From Polytrichum commune (Eukaryota; Streptophyta; Polytrichopsida; Polytrichales; Polytrichaceae): 64,000 bases of DNA. Of this stretch, positions 33,060 to 46,004 are shown in pieces (the first letter of the stretch is position 1; the number at the start of each line of letters is the position of its first letter). The translations under genes were made by a program, and so were the position numbers. The stretch is taken from the NCBI GenBank assembly GCA_950295325.1, contig OX485804.1:868001-932000 (forward strand), given 5' to 3'. The notes beneath the pieces are model-generated. The model was given only the letters and a program-made list of their open reading frames with translations. It did no database searches and was not told the origin of the DNA.

Positions 33060-34199
33060 TAGTTGCTCACCCATGAATATGATGACCAAAAAGGTATTTT
33101 CTATTTGTTTCCTCCACCTCTTTAAGCCATTGATGCCTTAAAGTAACAAAGGTCTAATAATGACACCTACTTCAGGTCTCTAACCTGAAGCTAGCTAACA
33201 TGTTCACCGCCTTCCTCCAAACTACTTGAAACTATGTGAGTGGTTGGAGTGCAAGGGAGCATGCATAGCCCCCCCCCCCCCCCCCTTAGTATTGAAATGA
33301 CCATTCTGATTTTGCCTTAGGCACATACAAACCTCATTTGCACTCAAACTTGGTTTCATCATCATCATCATTTTGGCATTCTTAACAATCTGAAATTTGC
33401 AATAAAAAACTCTAAAACCGCGCCCGGTGGGGGTGGGGGGGGGGGGGGTTCGTCAAACTGAATCATTGCGGATGCGGTATAGTGATGCACCCTGGGACAC
33501 ACCCCACGTGCGTCATGGATGTTTAACAACATGGCAAGCCGACAAGGAACAATAGGGAGTGAAGAAGAGATTATGGCCGAAACTCCTGATGACCCCCCTT
33601 AAAACACAACCCCTATAGGAGACCTTAAGTGGGAGTGGTATTAGTATAGTAGACAGAAATATGAGTCAGTGTTGATGTGGGGTTGATGTATCCATATTCT
33701 TTCAATAAACTAATGCATTTTTCTATGTGACAGTTCAATGCAATACAACACACAAAAACACCCTCACAAGTCAGCCAAAATTGTTTGCCGAAAAACTTCA
33801 AAATGCATGTATATATATATATATATATTCTAGGGAATAATATTGGGATGGATAGTGTTTTTTGTGAATGTTTCTAGGATGAACAATGCATAGAGCCAAG
33901 GGTATAACTTCAACTACATTTCCAAATTCAACCAGAATGTATGAATAGTAAAAGAATGTTCCTAGTTGGTTCAAGGGGCCCACCGGATATAATTGACATA
34001 TTCCAAGGTCATGCAACCAACCCACATGCCTAATGAATGTTATGAGGTGGAATCACAATCTGATTTTTTAACTATGTACTATTCATTTGTGTGTGTGATT
34101 TTGTTACAAGTTCACCTTTAGCTCTCACTCAAAACATTTAAAGTGTATGTGTACATCAAATTGATAACGACATCAATAATATTACCAAATGTATTCTTC
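33060..34199. repeat. No gene; homopolymer and microsatellite tracts
   Basis: C-run of 17 at 33269-33285, (CAT)n at about 33357, G-run of 14 at 33435-33448, (TA)n at 33808-33828. Confidence 0.8.
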
Positions 34200-35460
34200 T
34201 TTTTTAGATAGTTTGACTCCATATATATTTAGCATCAAGGACCCCAAATTAGTCTGGAGGGACCTACTCGAAATAAATTAACCATGAATATATGGGATTT
34301 AGGTTTTTCCTAGATTGCCTTTACCTTTGTAGTGTTGTTGGGGGCTCAACTCAAAGAGGTGGGTGTCTAGCCTTGGCCTGAAATTTGAACTTGGAGACTA
34401 TTTGTCTTTGGGAGGCATGTTCCCTTTCAAAAGAGATATCCTTATGTCAAAGGATCAAATTGCCAATGAGTTTACTTAAAGGTGAGTTTAAGAGCTTATG
34501 CATAAAATGACCCGCACTTAAACACACTTATATTAAACCACAATTATGGCTTGTTAGACCAAGCCCTATGAGTTGCCATGGTTTAGAGTGGTGTGTGCCA
34601 TTGGTCATACCCTAAATCTTAAAATTCTCTCAAACAAATTTTGGATTCACTCATGTTTCAAAATTAGACTTTGACACAAGAAGCTTTAATGAGTTCTTAA
34701 CTTTTTTAACAACAACAACAACAACAACAACAACAAATCCTTCAGAGAGGAGTGTCAATTTGACGCTTTAAGAAGACTCTACACATAAATCTAGTGGCAC
34801 AATGTTTTTGATCTCGGAAATAATGAAATCTTTACCAATTTGTAATCTTTGAAAATTATTGTCAAGATTGTAAAGTTTTTGTGGCCAACATGAGTCACAT
34901 TCTCATTGTTGGCCATATGACGTTAAGTCACCGTCTAGTTTGTGTGAATTCTGATGACTGTGCAGCTGGCTTGCATTGGGGAATTTGTACCACTATCTGT
35001 GAAACTTTTGGTTGTATACACGATAAGGTAGATGTGCCTAATTTGGTTACTAATTGGACACCAATATTTGAGCGGTATGTAGTTTGATGTGGCTCCAAGA
35101 ACGGATACGCAAATGACATGCTTTTGATAGAGATGGGATTGTGTGCTCAATTTATGATAACCATTCTAGGTTTAATAGTCAATATAATTGGAGGGGGGGG
35201 GGGGAACTTATATGACCACTTAATGAGCACAAGAATCTTCATTTGATAATGAACAAGATATTCATATGACCTCCCAAAATTATTAGGAAAGTGACTACAA
35301 CCTCATTTAGGTTCACTAACCATTTCATAAGATTATGTGTTTCAAATTGTAGGAGAAATGGGCTAGTCATAAAAGTAACCATTAAAGACCCATCTACCTT
35401 AGGCACTTTTTGTGACAATTTGGTATGTGTATGGTGTGGGAAAACCACTCTTACTTAGTG
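34200..35460 (+). repeat. Copy of the dispersed multi-kb repeat
   Basis: The block 34950-35130 matches 47690-47880 closely, and 35210-35410 matches 47190-47370 and, inverted, 41660-42100. The segment CAAAGAGGTGGGTGTCTAG at about 34350 is the uninterrupted form of the site that carries a MITE at 57612. (AAC)n at 34707-34737 and a G-run of 12 at 35193-35204. No coding sequence. Confidence 0.65.
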
Positions 35461-37380
35461 TATTTTTTTCTCCCCGACTACGTGGAGGCTTTTTGCTACG
35501 CGCCTTGTTCTCCAAGCTAAATTAAGAGAGGGAATGAATTGTTTTTTTTATGGGCGGGTGGCCAAAAAGCACACTGCCCTTTGGGAAGGTTAGCTCGAAG
35601 GGCAATGCATGGGACCCATTGGAGGCCAGCAAGTGGTGTGTTCTCCACGGTTCATGGCCTCACGCACATGGCAGCGGGTGCCGGAGGGTGCCGGCGGGGT
35701 CGGATGAACTCCGTCGCTCCGCCGGCGGAACCCATCTCCGCGGTGTACAGCACCGCCACACCACCGCCACGCCTCCACCAAGCTCCGCCTCCGCCCTGCA
35801 ACCAACAGGTTTACAAAAATCACTACTAAAACAACAAATTCACATGGCGTGGCGGGCCTTGGCGTGAGGCCCATGTGCGGCCCCGCCACACCACCCTACA
35901 CTCTGTCGGGGCCCGCGGGTCGGCCGACCAACTGCCGACCGCCACCTGGCAACGGCCACCTGCCGCCTGGCAGGTGCCAGCTTCTCATGTGCGTCAGGCC
36001 GATGTAGCCCTCTACATCCAACGGTCGGGGACTAGGAGCCCATCCCACTGCTCAAAACCCTAACAATAGCCACATTTGTGGTAGCGGCACACCTCACTTC
36101 ACCCGCCTTGACCTAGATGACCTCCCACAAGTAGCTACAAAGCTCCCTCACTTCTTCCCCATTCGCCACCTCTCCCCAGTCCTCTTTCTTCCCTCGTCAG
36201 CACACAACTCCCCTACCCTTACCCTTCCATCTTGAGTGTAAGTGGTTCACCTCATCGTTGGTGGTCGTGGCCACCATCACCGGTTGCCTCCATGTTGCTC
36301 ATGGCCATCATTGCTAGTCCACTCTATGTCTCTCATGGTCGCTCACCCTAGATTTGACCCCCTCCCTCAAAACCCACTCCTTCAACCTATTGGCCATAGT
36401 GGTTGAGTTGGCTATTGGTCATAGTCATCACTTTGTTGTTGGTTGTAGCATTGATTTTGTTCCATAATGGAGGCGATTTGTTGGGATCCAATGCCATCAC
36501 TGCAACTCCAAATTTTCAAATTCAAGGCAAATTTTCAAACTTTTTGTTTGTTTTGATTTGAGCTTTGTGTTTGTTTCTTGAAACTATAATGTAGTGTTCC
36601 CGTTTCTTTCTCTTCTTGACATTTGGTTTATGATGGTCTTCCTTTGTCCTTGTAGGTGGTGGCGCTTGTGTATCCTTGGTGTCAAGCATTTCAATTTTTT
36701 TATCCTTGTTCTCTAATCATTGCTATAGAGCTTAGATGTTGGTGGCTATATTTTGGAGCCTTTCATATGGTGAACCACATGTGTAAAGGCAATAGCCACA
36801 CTTTGGCCCATTTTTGGTTTTGGGAGTTGTTGTTCTTCATTTTTTGGTGCTCCTACATTTTCCTTCATTTCCTTGTGTTTCTAAGCTTTTCTTTGCACAT
36901 AAGTGTCCATAATCATTGTTGTTTTGCTTGTCTGGTTGTTCAAACCCTTGTTGATGTGATCCAAGCATAGCCAAGGGCTTAGCTAGTCACTTCATTGTGA
37001 GTTCCAAAACTTTCTTGGTATTTCCTTGTGTTGTTGTTGTCTCCATCATCCTTGTTTGTGTTTGTGTGTACATCAATTGTTCTTGTTAAGGAGTTTTCAT
37101 ATTTTTAGCCATAGCCCTAGCCACAGCCATAGCCATGGCTCCACTTTTGGCCCTTCCCAAGTGGTTCAAATTTCAAAGGTTTTTCTCTAGACCATATCCG
37201 AATGTTGCTAGCACAAACTAAGTGCCTCGTGTTGATATTGTTCATCCTTCCATGAATCTAGAGGTTAGTAAGCAACCAACAACTCTCATTGGTTGAAATA
37301 CTCCAAGAAACAAATCTTATGATAAACATCATCAATTCCAGCTCCTTTGGTAACCTCATTTTCCTTGGGCAAAGCCTATC
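35461..37380. other. GC-rich then AT-rich DNA without a gene
   Basis: 35.6-36.0 kb is GC-rich with GCCGCC/CCGCCAC units, open in several frames only because of composition. 36.1-37.4 kb shows nothing. Confidence 0.4.
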
Positions 37381-39439
37381 TACAAAGAAGAAGTAGTAAC
37401 CACACTAATTTGCAAGGTGTGTTCTAAAATTTGTGTAAAGTCAATTGTCTTAGTGGCCAAGAGTGACAACTTGTGGAAACACCAAAGGAAGAAAACAACC
37501 AAGAGACTAGGTCATGGGGTACCAATTGCAGAAAAGTACATGAACCATAACTCCAATCATGACCAGAATGAGAGCTTGCTTGCTACCATTCACACTAGTA
37601 GAATTTGAGCCCAAGTGGATGAGTGCACAGTTAGAGATAGGAAGAAGAAATAGATTCAAATTGCCACCCTTCTCCATTTGTTGTTTCAAGGTAGACTAAT
37701 CATAGATTATGAGCAAATGGATACGTTGTTTGAAACCTTGAAATTGAAAAACAATTCACACCATTATTGGAGTGACGATAGTGGGTGGCAGATGACAAAG
37801 GCTATAGAGCATGTGCTATTGAACAACACTAAAGAGGCCATGCAAGGTGAAAATTTCTTTAGCTTTCTTTGAAAATTTCTTAAAAGTGATGGGATCACTT
37901 CAGTAGATTGCCCATCATGGATTAATGTCCATGGGTATATAGTGAGATTGGAAGCGTGTCTTACTATTCCTTATCCTGGAGAGAGTTGGTGAAGGGGGAA
38001 CATCAAATAATCTTCATGCGGTCTTTGTGAATGTTGTTCATGCTTATGGTGATTTATCCAACTAGAAGATTAGGGAGGAGTTAATCACATTCAGGATAGA
38101 AAGGTTTCTACCTTCTAAGGTTCGAAATTCAATGCTAAATGGAATTTATCAACAAGCATGCACCCTTCATGGTGGGTGCCCATTGCGTGGCAATTTGAAC
38201 CAACCTTACTATCCAAACTCTCTTTGACTTTGAAGTGGTGAGACATGTGGATGATCTCTTAGCAATAATTGTATTCCTACTTCAATTAATCCCCTAAGCA
38301 CATCCTCGAGTTCCAAAAGCTTGCAACTTGTTTGGAATCCAAAGGTAATAATATCCTTAGAAATGTCAAGACCCGATGGATATCTATGCTTGGGCATGCG
38401 AAGAGGACAAACCCTTGGTGACAAAGATGGCAATGGATGCCTCAAAGGAGTCAACAACGAAGAAGAACCTTTCTATGCTCCTAGATGAGCAAAACATGCT
38501 AGCACTATCTTGCATGATGCCCATAGTACACTATGTGAATCCCCTCTTTAAGTTTGCACAAAGTCCAACATGATACATTGTAGACTTCATCCTTGCAACA
38601 AAAATTTGTCAAGGTGATCTATGTCGATTGTAAATTGATCATGCTTTGTTTTCCATGGAGAGGATTTCAACACCTTTAGATCCTTGGCAGATGACATATC
38701 AATGGTAATCATGAAAAAATATTTATTTTGTTATAACCATGAGGAGGACCACTTGGTCTTTAAGATTGCAGGTGTCTCCCACATGGTTGCAATGAATATT
38801 TGTGGCCCTCCCATGACAATGGGAAGAGGTTAACAAGATTGACCGAAGTTCCTTACTGAAGTGCAACGGTAGCTAGCCAATGCAACGAAAAATCTTATAG
38901 AGGAGTTAGAGAAACATTTCCCACACTAAGAGGAAATGTGTGCCTTGGGCATATGTTGTTCCCAATATTGGTTGGTTGATACCTTTGAGGCTACATATCC
39001 CGGGCATATTGCAACATTGAAAACATTCTATGGATGAACAAAGAAGTTGTGGGTACATGTGGACATTGAGTACGAAGATGTTGAGGAGTGGGTGCCTCCA
39101 CCCCTTGATGTTCGCAACCTTGAGCTCTGAGGCTCCTTCTTCAAAACCACCATGATATCATATACTCAAGCTACCATATCTCTACCCATGACTAGGAACT
39201 CGATGTTCCATCTTTGGCACAAGCTCTCAAGCAATGCCCTCATGTTAATGAAGCTCTATGAGTTCATCAAAGTTGTTGAAATTGCTCGCGCCCAAGTATT
39301 GGGTAGTGTGGAAGATGAGAGAACATTTAACTCCTTGTCGTTCTTGAAGAGCAAGTTGAGGAACTAGCTTACAACCTACCTAGACTTGGTGGTCGACATG
39401 TTTGCTCAAGATTTTTACACCTTCAACATATTCCCTTAA
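37381..39439 (+). pseudogene. hAT transposase pseudogene (BED finger, DUF4371-like, hAT dimerisation domain)
   Basis: The order of parts is that of a hAT transposase of the ZNF862/DUF4371 type. A BED-like finger comes first (CKVCSKI..AKSDNLWKHQRKK), then LIIDYEQMDTLFETLKLKNN, DDSGWQMTKAIEHVLL, CPSWINVHGYIV, VKTRWISMLGHAKR near 38360, then LLDEQNMLALSCMMPIVHYV, and the C-terminal dimerisation motif VEIARAQVLGSVEDERTF near 39290. Stops at 37606 (TGA), 37651 (TAG), 37870 and others, plus frameshifts near 38400, show that it is dead. No terminal repeats were identified, and none of the catalytic Asp context is intact. It is a second, independent hAT lineage beside the one at 42.6-46.0 kb, though both share the same domain plan. 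Confidence 0.75.
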
Positions 39440-39893
39440 CAAGTAGAGTTATTATATTGGAAAGCTCAAAGGCTTTGCTATGGAGGGGAAGACTAGATGA
39501 GTTCTAATGTATGTTGTTGCAAATAGTTTTGAATGTAGTGGTAGTGGATGTTTGCAGAATCGAGGGCAACTAACAACAACTAATTAGTGGCTTGGAAAAC
39601 GAAGAACTAGTGCAGCTCTAGTTCTAGGTGAGGTACCTAATGCATTAAACTTGCACTCAATTTTTGGAACATGACGAGGCAAGGCATGAATTTATACCTC
39701 AAGGGCCTAGTGTCAAGTTTTGAATCATGTGTGGCATGGTTGAAGCTGCAGATCCTTCATGACCATTTGTGTGAGGTGCAGTGGCTACATTTGGATGGAG
39801 CTACTGGAGGAAGATGTCAATACATGTCAACTCCTTAGATACTAATTTTTTTATTGTGGTGGATGGGTTGTGCTAATGTGTGGTTTTGCAGGT

Positions 39894-39951
39894 TGTTCCA
39901 TGTTGCAAAGGGCAGGGTTGAAAGACCGGGGTTCAATTCCCCCATGGAACA
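39894..39951 (+). other. tRNA-like hairpin, too short for a tRNA
   Basis: Acceptor-like arms TGTTCCATG and CATGGAACA enclose a T-arm-like GGGGTTCAATTCCCC with a B-box-like GGTTCAATTCC. Only about 25 nt remain for the D and anticodon arms, so it is not a functional tRNA; it may be a deleted tRNA copy, a SINE head or chance. Confidence 0.35.
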
Positions 39952-40309
39952 ATTTTCTTAACACAACAATTCTTACATGTAGACAAGTTTTTATGTTCCT
40001 TGCAATGTGTTAGCCACATTTACATCAACACGAGCATCAACAACTTAGGAAGTGGGGGTCACATGTTGGCTCCACGTCACCAAATCATAGCCACATACAC
40101 GCGCCGCCAAAAATTATGCACAGTCACATATGTATGTGTGGTAGGACCTTTTGTTGCATTTGCAATATACAAAGTCATCCCACGTTGCCAGCTAGGTCTC
40201 CCTCAATGTCACTCAAAGTGCCTCAAAAACTAGCCAATGGAAAGGCCAAGAGCCAACGAATATACCCATTTCATTTCAAATAAAATCATTGCTCTTATTG
40301 TAGATACAC

Positions 40310-42604
40310 CTTTCAAGGAGAGAGGGAATTTTGGTATATGAGTGTGCCTTCATTCATCCGACACGAAAGCCCTAAAATAATACTTCTTGTTGATTCCATG
40401 CAATTGTCCTCGTGTGCATTGATGTCAAGCATACGAAAAACCTCCTCTATACCTTATTTATGTTCTATGCTTGATACCAAAACCTTCATTTATACATATT
40501 TATACATACAACGTTAGAAACTATTGTAAAGTATGACAATCTTGGGTCCACAAAAGCAAGTTTATGCTTAAGTCACTTGTGGTTTTGGAGTAGAGAGGTG
40601 GTCAACTCCCCTCCTCAAACTTCAACATATTCCTAAGAAAAGAAAAGAAAAGAAACATGTTCCGGTTCAATATAACAAACCACACATGGAAGCTCGGGGG
40701 GGGCAGTGTGTTAAAAAGTTAAGGATATAGGTGCGAACAACCACTATTTTATAGGGGGGTATTACTTTCAATTCTCTTCTTTTTTTCACATGCTATCATT
40801 ATGTAAATTTCTACTTTGGGTTAATAGAAAAATGGCTTGCATTACTTATAATTCCAAATTACCTATTATTCCATACCCTATAGTACTTTAAAGATGTCCA
40901 GTGCCATTTTTGATACCCTATATTACTCTTAAGTCCATTTATAATTTTTAGCCCCCATGTTTTTAAAATACCCTATCATTTGTTCGCACGTATATTGCTA
41001 CTCCAACCAATGACTACCCCCCCCCCCCCCCCCCGAGCATGGAAGATTGAATAAGTGTCGGTTTGTGGTTCTAAATGTCATTATTAGTTTAATTGATAAG
41101 TCACAATGGGGGTGGGACTCCCTTTTTACAAAGGGCTTGTGATGGGGATGACCTCAAGTGTGACATCAGCATTGCCACGTGGGCATGATGACGGGTGTTC
41201 TAAGTATGGGAGGCTTCGGGCAGATTCAGATAACCTTCTCACCCTTTGGCATGTGCGTTGTGGACCCCTTCTCATTTTCGAAGGCTAGGTTAGACAGATT
41301 TGGGCAAACTACCCCATAAACTCGTTCCTTGTTGGATGCCTAAACAAGGAACCCCACCCTGTTAGAGTTGGGCGTCCACCCCTATTACCCGAGGTGAAAA
41401 CAGGGAAATTAATATAGCATGTACATTTTTTTATTTGGGATAATTTGATCTTGAAATTAGTATCAAAGTTTCCGGATCACTTTGCATATGCATTTGAGAT
41501 AAACTGACCACAAATTTCGTGGGGGTCATGCTCTCACTAGACATCTTGTTGATATTGGCAGGGTCCAATTCAAACAGGTGAGTATCTAGCCTTGGCCATT
41601 CTCATCATAAGTTCATACGAATGAGTATTTAACTCGTGTGGGAGATTCTTGTAGACTCTAAAGAGTATTAGAGTTAATGTAGATGGGTCTCAAATAATTA
41701 CTTTTTTCGACTACAATGATTAACCCCATGAGTATGTGTTACTATTCAGCGTAACACAATGCTTTAACTATTTACCGATAATGTAATATTCTACCAAGCA
41801 TAGTCATTTATCTTTCATAATGTCCAAACAACCTATCGTACCTTCATTAGTAAAACTTGAACGCATGAGTAGGGCGTTGTTGCATCGCGTAACTCTGCAT
41901 AGTAATGCACATTAATTGGGATAATCAGTGTAGCCTACTTCTCCTAGGATGTGAAACACATGATAAATACACAATAGTTTGCATACCCAAATTGAGGCCA
42001 TAGCCACTTTCCTCATAGTTTGTGAAGCTCATTTGAATCTCTTATTCATCACCAAAGTGAAGATTCTCCTACTCATTAAATGGTCATATAGGTCCCCCCC
42101 CCTTCTAAATGATGTTGACTATTGAGCATAGAATGGCTATGTTTATGGTATTTGTTCTTAGAGCACACCTTACCACATATCAGCCAATTATAGGGCCCCA
42201 ATTAAAAGAAATAACATAATAAGTATTGTATGCTCTATGTGATTAGCTTTTCATGCATCAAACACTCGGATAGTTGGCTGAAACTCCAGTTTGTAAGCCT
42301 ATGCATAAAGTTATCCAATTTTTTCTAAGACTTAGAATATAATGTTCAAAGAGTGGTATCGGGTTATTAAAAATCAGCTTTCTAGCTTGTTAAATTTGAG
42401 TGTTGGGCTGGATTAACATTGCATAGGCCGATCCAAGATTCATGCAGACAAGTCTCATAAAACATACCTTACTAAACTCTTAAGGTTATCTTAAAGCTTT
42501 TGGGATGACAAGAGGAGATCCAGTGAGTTTCACCCAGCTATCAAAACTACATATGACAACCATTGTATGTCTATTCATTTTGTTGTAGAAGCCATAGTGT
42601 TGAT
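40310..42604. repeat. Dispersed multi-kb repeat, copy A, first part
   Basis: 40370-40560 matches 56280-56450, and 41096-41275 matches 57205-57380 almost exactly (shared GGGATGACCTCAAGTGTG and GACGGGTGTTC). The sequence continues in parallel to the hAT insertion at 42605 and resumes at 46005. No coding sequence; short frames in the shared block are not conserved as proteins. Confidence 0.75.
40693..41037. mobile_element. hAT-type MITE, copy 2 (oligo-G termini)
   Basis: Nearly identical to 8864-9199. Starts CTCGGGGGGGG, ends in a C-run of 18 then GAG, with the 8-bp target duplication CATGGAAG (40685-40692, 41038-41045). The longer C-run accounts for most of the 9-bp size difference. Confidence 0.92.
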
Positions 42605-45600
42605 CACATTCCAAGGAGTTCTGTAGAGAAAACGGCTAATTGCCGAGCTTTCTGGAGGTGGCTCAGATTTTTCAATTTTTACCCGGAAGTGGGCCTAGAG
42701 AGTGCAAAATTTATCGGTTGATAGCCCCCATTTCCTAATGTATTTAGGCAATTAGCCGACATTTGTTTTTTCATTGATGCAATTTCCAAAAGGTCTAAAG
42801 TGGGGCCGGTTTTATATTTTGGTGGTGGATGTGTCATTGTCATTTATTTTTTATTTTTTTCCAAGTTCTTAGGATTAAATAATGTGGGCATTCACTCTCC
42901 ATTTTTTTTTGTCTAAATAGTATCCTTAGAAGGAGTTGAACCTGGCAAAGCCCATACCATATTAGGGCTAAAGATTTAGCCATCGGAAAATACAAGCACC
43001 ACAAAAGGGTCCAAGTATTATCCGGAGGCTAGTTAGTATTGAAAAATCACGAAATTTGCATACCATTGCCGTTAGTATCAATTAACCCAAACGAACAAGA
43101 CACATCATTCACACTCACTATATTAGGATAATTCAAATAAGAAGAGGGATTAGCATACAAAAAACGGTACTTACTGTCCTTCTTCCAAAGTGGGATAGCG
43201 TCACCAATTATGTCATCTACCTCTTCATCTGGCCCTTCCAAAGCAATTCGCAACATTGCATCGAGATTCTTACTACCCAACCTATTTCTAACTTTGGTCT
43301 TGATCAAATTCTGCACACTGAAAGCACGCTCACATGTTGCCGTAGAAACACATTGCACATGAGCTAACTCTCCAAGAATAAGGAGGTTGGGGTACCGTGC
43401 TTGCAAAGCATGATTCCAAGTTATCATGCCCCACAAATCCCTTAAATTCTTATCCCCCCATTCCGTAGTGCACTAAAGCTTGAAGGCTAAAAATCCACGC
43501 TTACATGTTATTTGGTCCACAAAAGGAGGAAATTTAAAGCTTCCATGTGAGCGGTTTACTCTATGATGACATAACAAAGTATCCAATTCATAAATACACG
43601 AATTTTGTAAGCTCACTTGCCTTGAAGGCATATTAGTCGGATTCAAAATCTTAAAACAAGAAATCAAGTCATTGTCACAAAAACGTGCATCAAGGGCGGA
43701 ACAAACAGCTTGTACAAAAAAAATTTGGAACATCAATGTCTTTTCCAAGTCAATGCCAAACCTAGACCGTGTCATCTGGAAGCTGTGAAACATGGAACCC
43801 CTCACCTCAGATTGTAGCATCTTCAAGTACCCACCGTGAGGACCGTAATTAGGCAAAACATGATAACTAGTGGATTCATTAAAGACATCAACATTCAAAT
43901 CACAAAAATCGACAATGAACATCATACGAATTTGAGCCACCTCAATACGCACAATACTTCCCACAGTGGTGACATCCACAAACTTCAGTTGAAATACCTT
44001 TGATAGCATAGCTAACGAGTGAAGAATGTCAGCCAAAAAATATAAGATATAAATATACTTGAACTGACCTAATTTTTCAAAAACAAACTTTGCAATAGAT
44101 GTGTCACTTTCATCAACATCTTAAAAATAAATAAAGACATATTCAAGTGAATCATAAAGGGCATTGATTGTCTGCCACCTATTTAACCAACGAATTTTGT
44201 GATAGCGTTTTATAATTTTTTTGGAATCAAATAATTGTTCCTGCAAGGTTGTTAACGCATACTTGCGCTTACTTGATTTGTAAAAAAAAACTTGAAATCG
44301 AATTTATCAAAACATCTATTTTAATGGACAAAACCTTACAATCCGGTGTTTTGGCAGCATCCAAAGCAGCAAGATTGGTGTGATGAGCTACACAATGACA
44401 TGTTAAGAGGAACGGATTTACATTTTTGCGTATTCGTGCTGAAACACCAGTCTAAGAACCCACCATGTTGCTTGCTCCATCACTACCAAAGGCCACTAAC
44501 TTACACAAATTTAAATCCCACAACCGCAACTGAGATATCGCGCAATAAAAATTTGAAGAAGAATCATTTTTACCGCCATCCAACTGTAGCATACCTAAAA
44601 AATAGTTTTGGGCAGAACCTCCTTTACAATTGTTGCAAATATGACAAGATGTCCAGTGACACTGATATTTGTAGATTCATCAACCATAATGCCAAAGAAT
44701 GGAGAATTTCAATACCTACAAAAAAAAATTGAATTACTACGGAAATGCACCTTATTAAATCACTGCAAGTTTTTTCGTCTTGATACATACTAGATGTAAT
44801 AGGAGCATTCACAAACATCAATAATTTACACAATGCAGGGAGTTTTTAATATGGGAGAGACTGCTTCCATGTAAAGTAGGTTGCTTTGAAGAGGGTTTGC
44901 AAAGCCTCATCACAAGCACGCTGACCACTGGAAAAAAAAAATTCCATGGTTTTTTCTCCTCTGGTGCAGGCCCAAGCAAACATGTGGTGTTCATTTGAAC
45001 AATAATGGTTTGTAAATGCACTCACCTTGAATTTTTTTGACCCATCATTGGCGTATACCGAGCGGCCTCCTTTCTCCCTACAGATTTTGCAAAATATTTT
45101 ACCTTCGGACGCAGAATAATCTAGCCACTGGAACTGACTTGCCCATTGCTCTTTCCACAAAGTTCACGCCAATTCCACTTGCGAAGGGGTTGTTTGTTTT
45201 GTACCCGGGCTTTGAACGTATATGATGTTATCACTTGTAGAAGAATCCGTCTCACGCGATATTCCAAAGTAGGAATCTCGGATCAATTTCTGTCTTTTAG
45301 CCATTGGAAGAATTTGAAAGTAGAAAGGAACATTGTAAGGTCACCCAAAGGTTTGACATAAACTAACTATGCAAAATGAAAACATAGCAAAAATGAAAGA
45401 GTACCTTCTCTTTCTCTTTCTCCTTCTCCTTCTTTTTCCTCCTCTAAGGGTACCTGAAATGGAATGAACAATGGTTATGGGAATTGTGTGCACTTAATCC
45501 TTCCTCCTCCTAGTTTGTAACTGCCGGCACTACCCGGCACTCCCTCAAACAAAATGTCCACACGAGTGTGATAACACTGCAAAATGGCAAGTTACCTGAA

Positions 45601-45996
45601 GTTTGGGAGATACGACGAAGTGGACAAGATGCGATGAAGTGGACGAAAATGCAAGCTCCACCGCTACGGAATGGAAGTTGTGGTGGGAAGCGAGTAACCC
45701 TAAACCACAAGCCAACAAGGCATAGTCTCCAACTAAGCATAGTATTGAAAAAATTACCTAAAATATATATATTTGGTCGGCTACCCGCCGTGAAAATAAT
45801 TTTTCAATCGGTAATTTGCTGTGGATACTCTAGGGCAGCTTGCCTTAATGCCGGCATTTTTTTTCTTCTAATCGGCCCATTTCCATAAACCTTGATTTTC
45901 TTCCAGAACCCCTTCCTAAACTTTCCAATTGCATTCGGAAATTCTCAAAATCAACCGGCTAGGTTGTAACTAAATGCCGGCACTACCCGTTCATTG
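42605..45996. mobile_element. hAT element, full length, decayed
   Basis: 8-bp target duplication GTGTTGAT at 42597-42604 and 45997-46004. The paralogous copy B at about 58530-58560 lacks the insert and reads AGCCATA-ATGCCAAT-TGTGGAC, which confirms both ends. 3392 bp. The termini begin CACATTCC and end GTTCATTG, so the inverted repeats are short and poor; subterminal TGCCGGCA-like motifs occur near the right end. It carries the minus-strand transposase pseudogene. Confidence 0.85.
43047..45160 (-). pseudogene. hAT transposase pseudogene (zinc finger, DUF4371, dimerisation domain)
   Basis: The N-terminus at about 45150-44850 has FCKICREKGGRSVY followed by KVSAFTNHYCSNEHH, a CX2C..H/C..H finger of the TTF/BED kind. 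A middle piece at about 44690 reads FFGIMVDESTNISVTGHLVI, the hAT motif with the first catalytic Asp. From 44036 to 43047 one frame runs with a single TAG (43473-43475): ADILHSLAMLSKVFQLKF, then NPTNMPSRQV, then ARYPNLLILGELAHVQCVST, CERAFSVQNLIKTKVRNRL, the C-terminal dimerisation domain. The region between 44.85 and 44.04 kb is broken in several frames. An open frame at 44346-44732 on the other strand is a shadow. The transposase would have moved the surrounding element; it is now inactive. Confidence 0.85.
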
Positions 45997-46004
45997 GTGT
46001 TGAT

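Noticed and set aside
35539-35889. Several overlapping frames in GC-rich DNA at 35.5-35.9 kb
   Set aside because: Open in three frames at once, low complexity, no start context or domain.
44346-44732. 128-codon plus frame
   Set aside because: It lies antisense to the hAT transposase pseudogene, which reads FFGIMVDESTN on the other strand.
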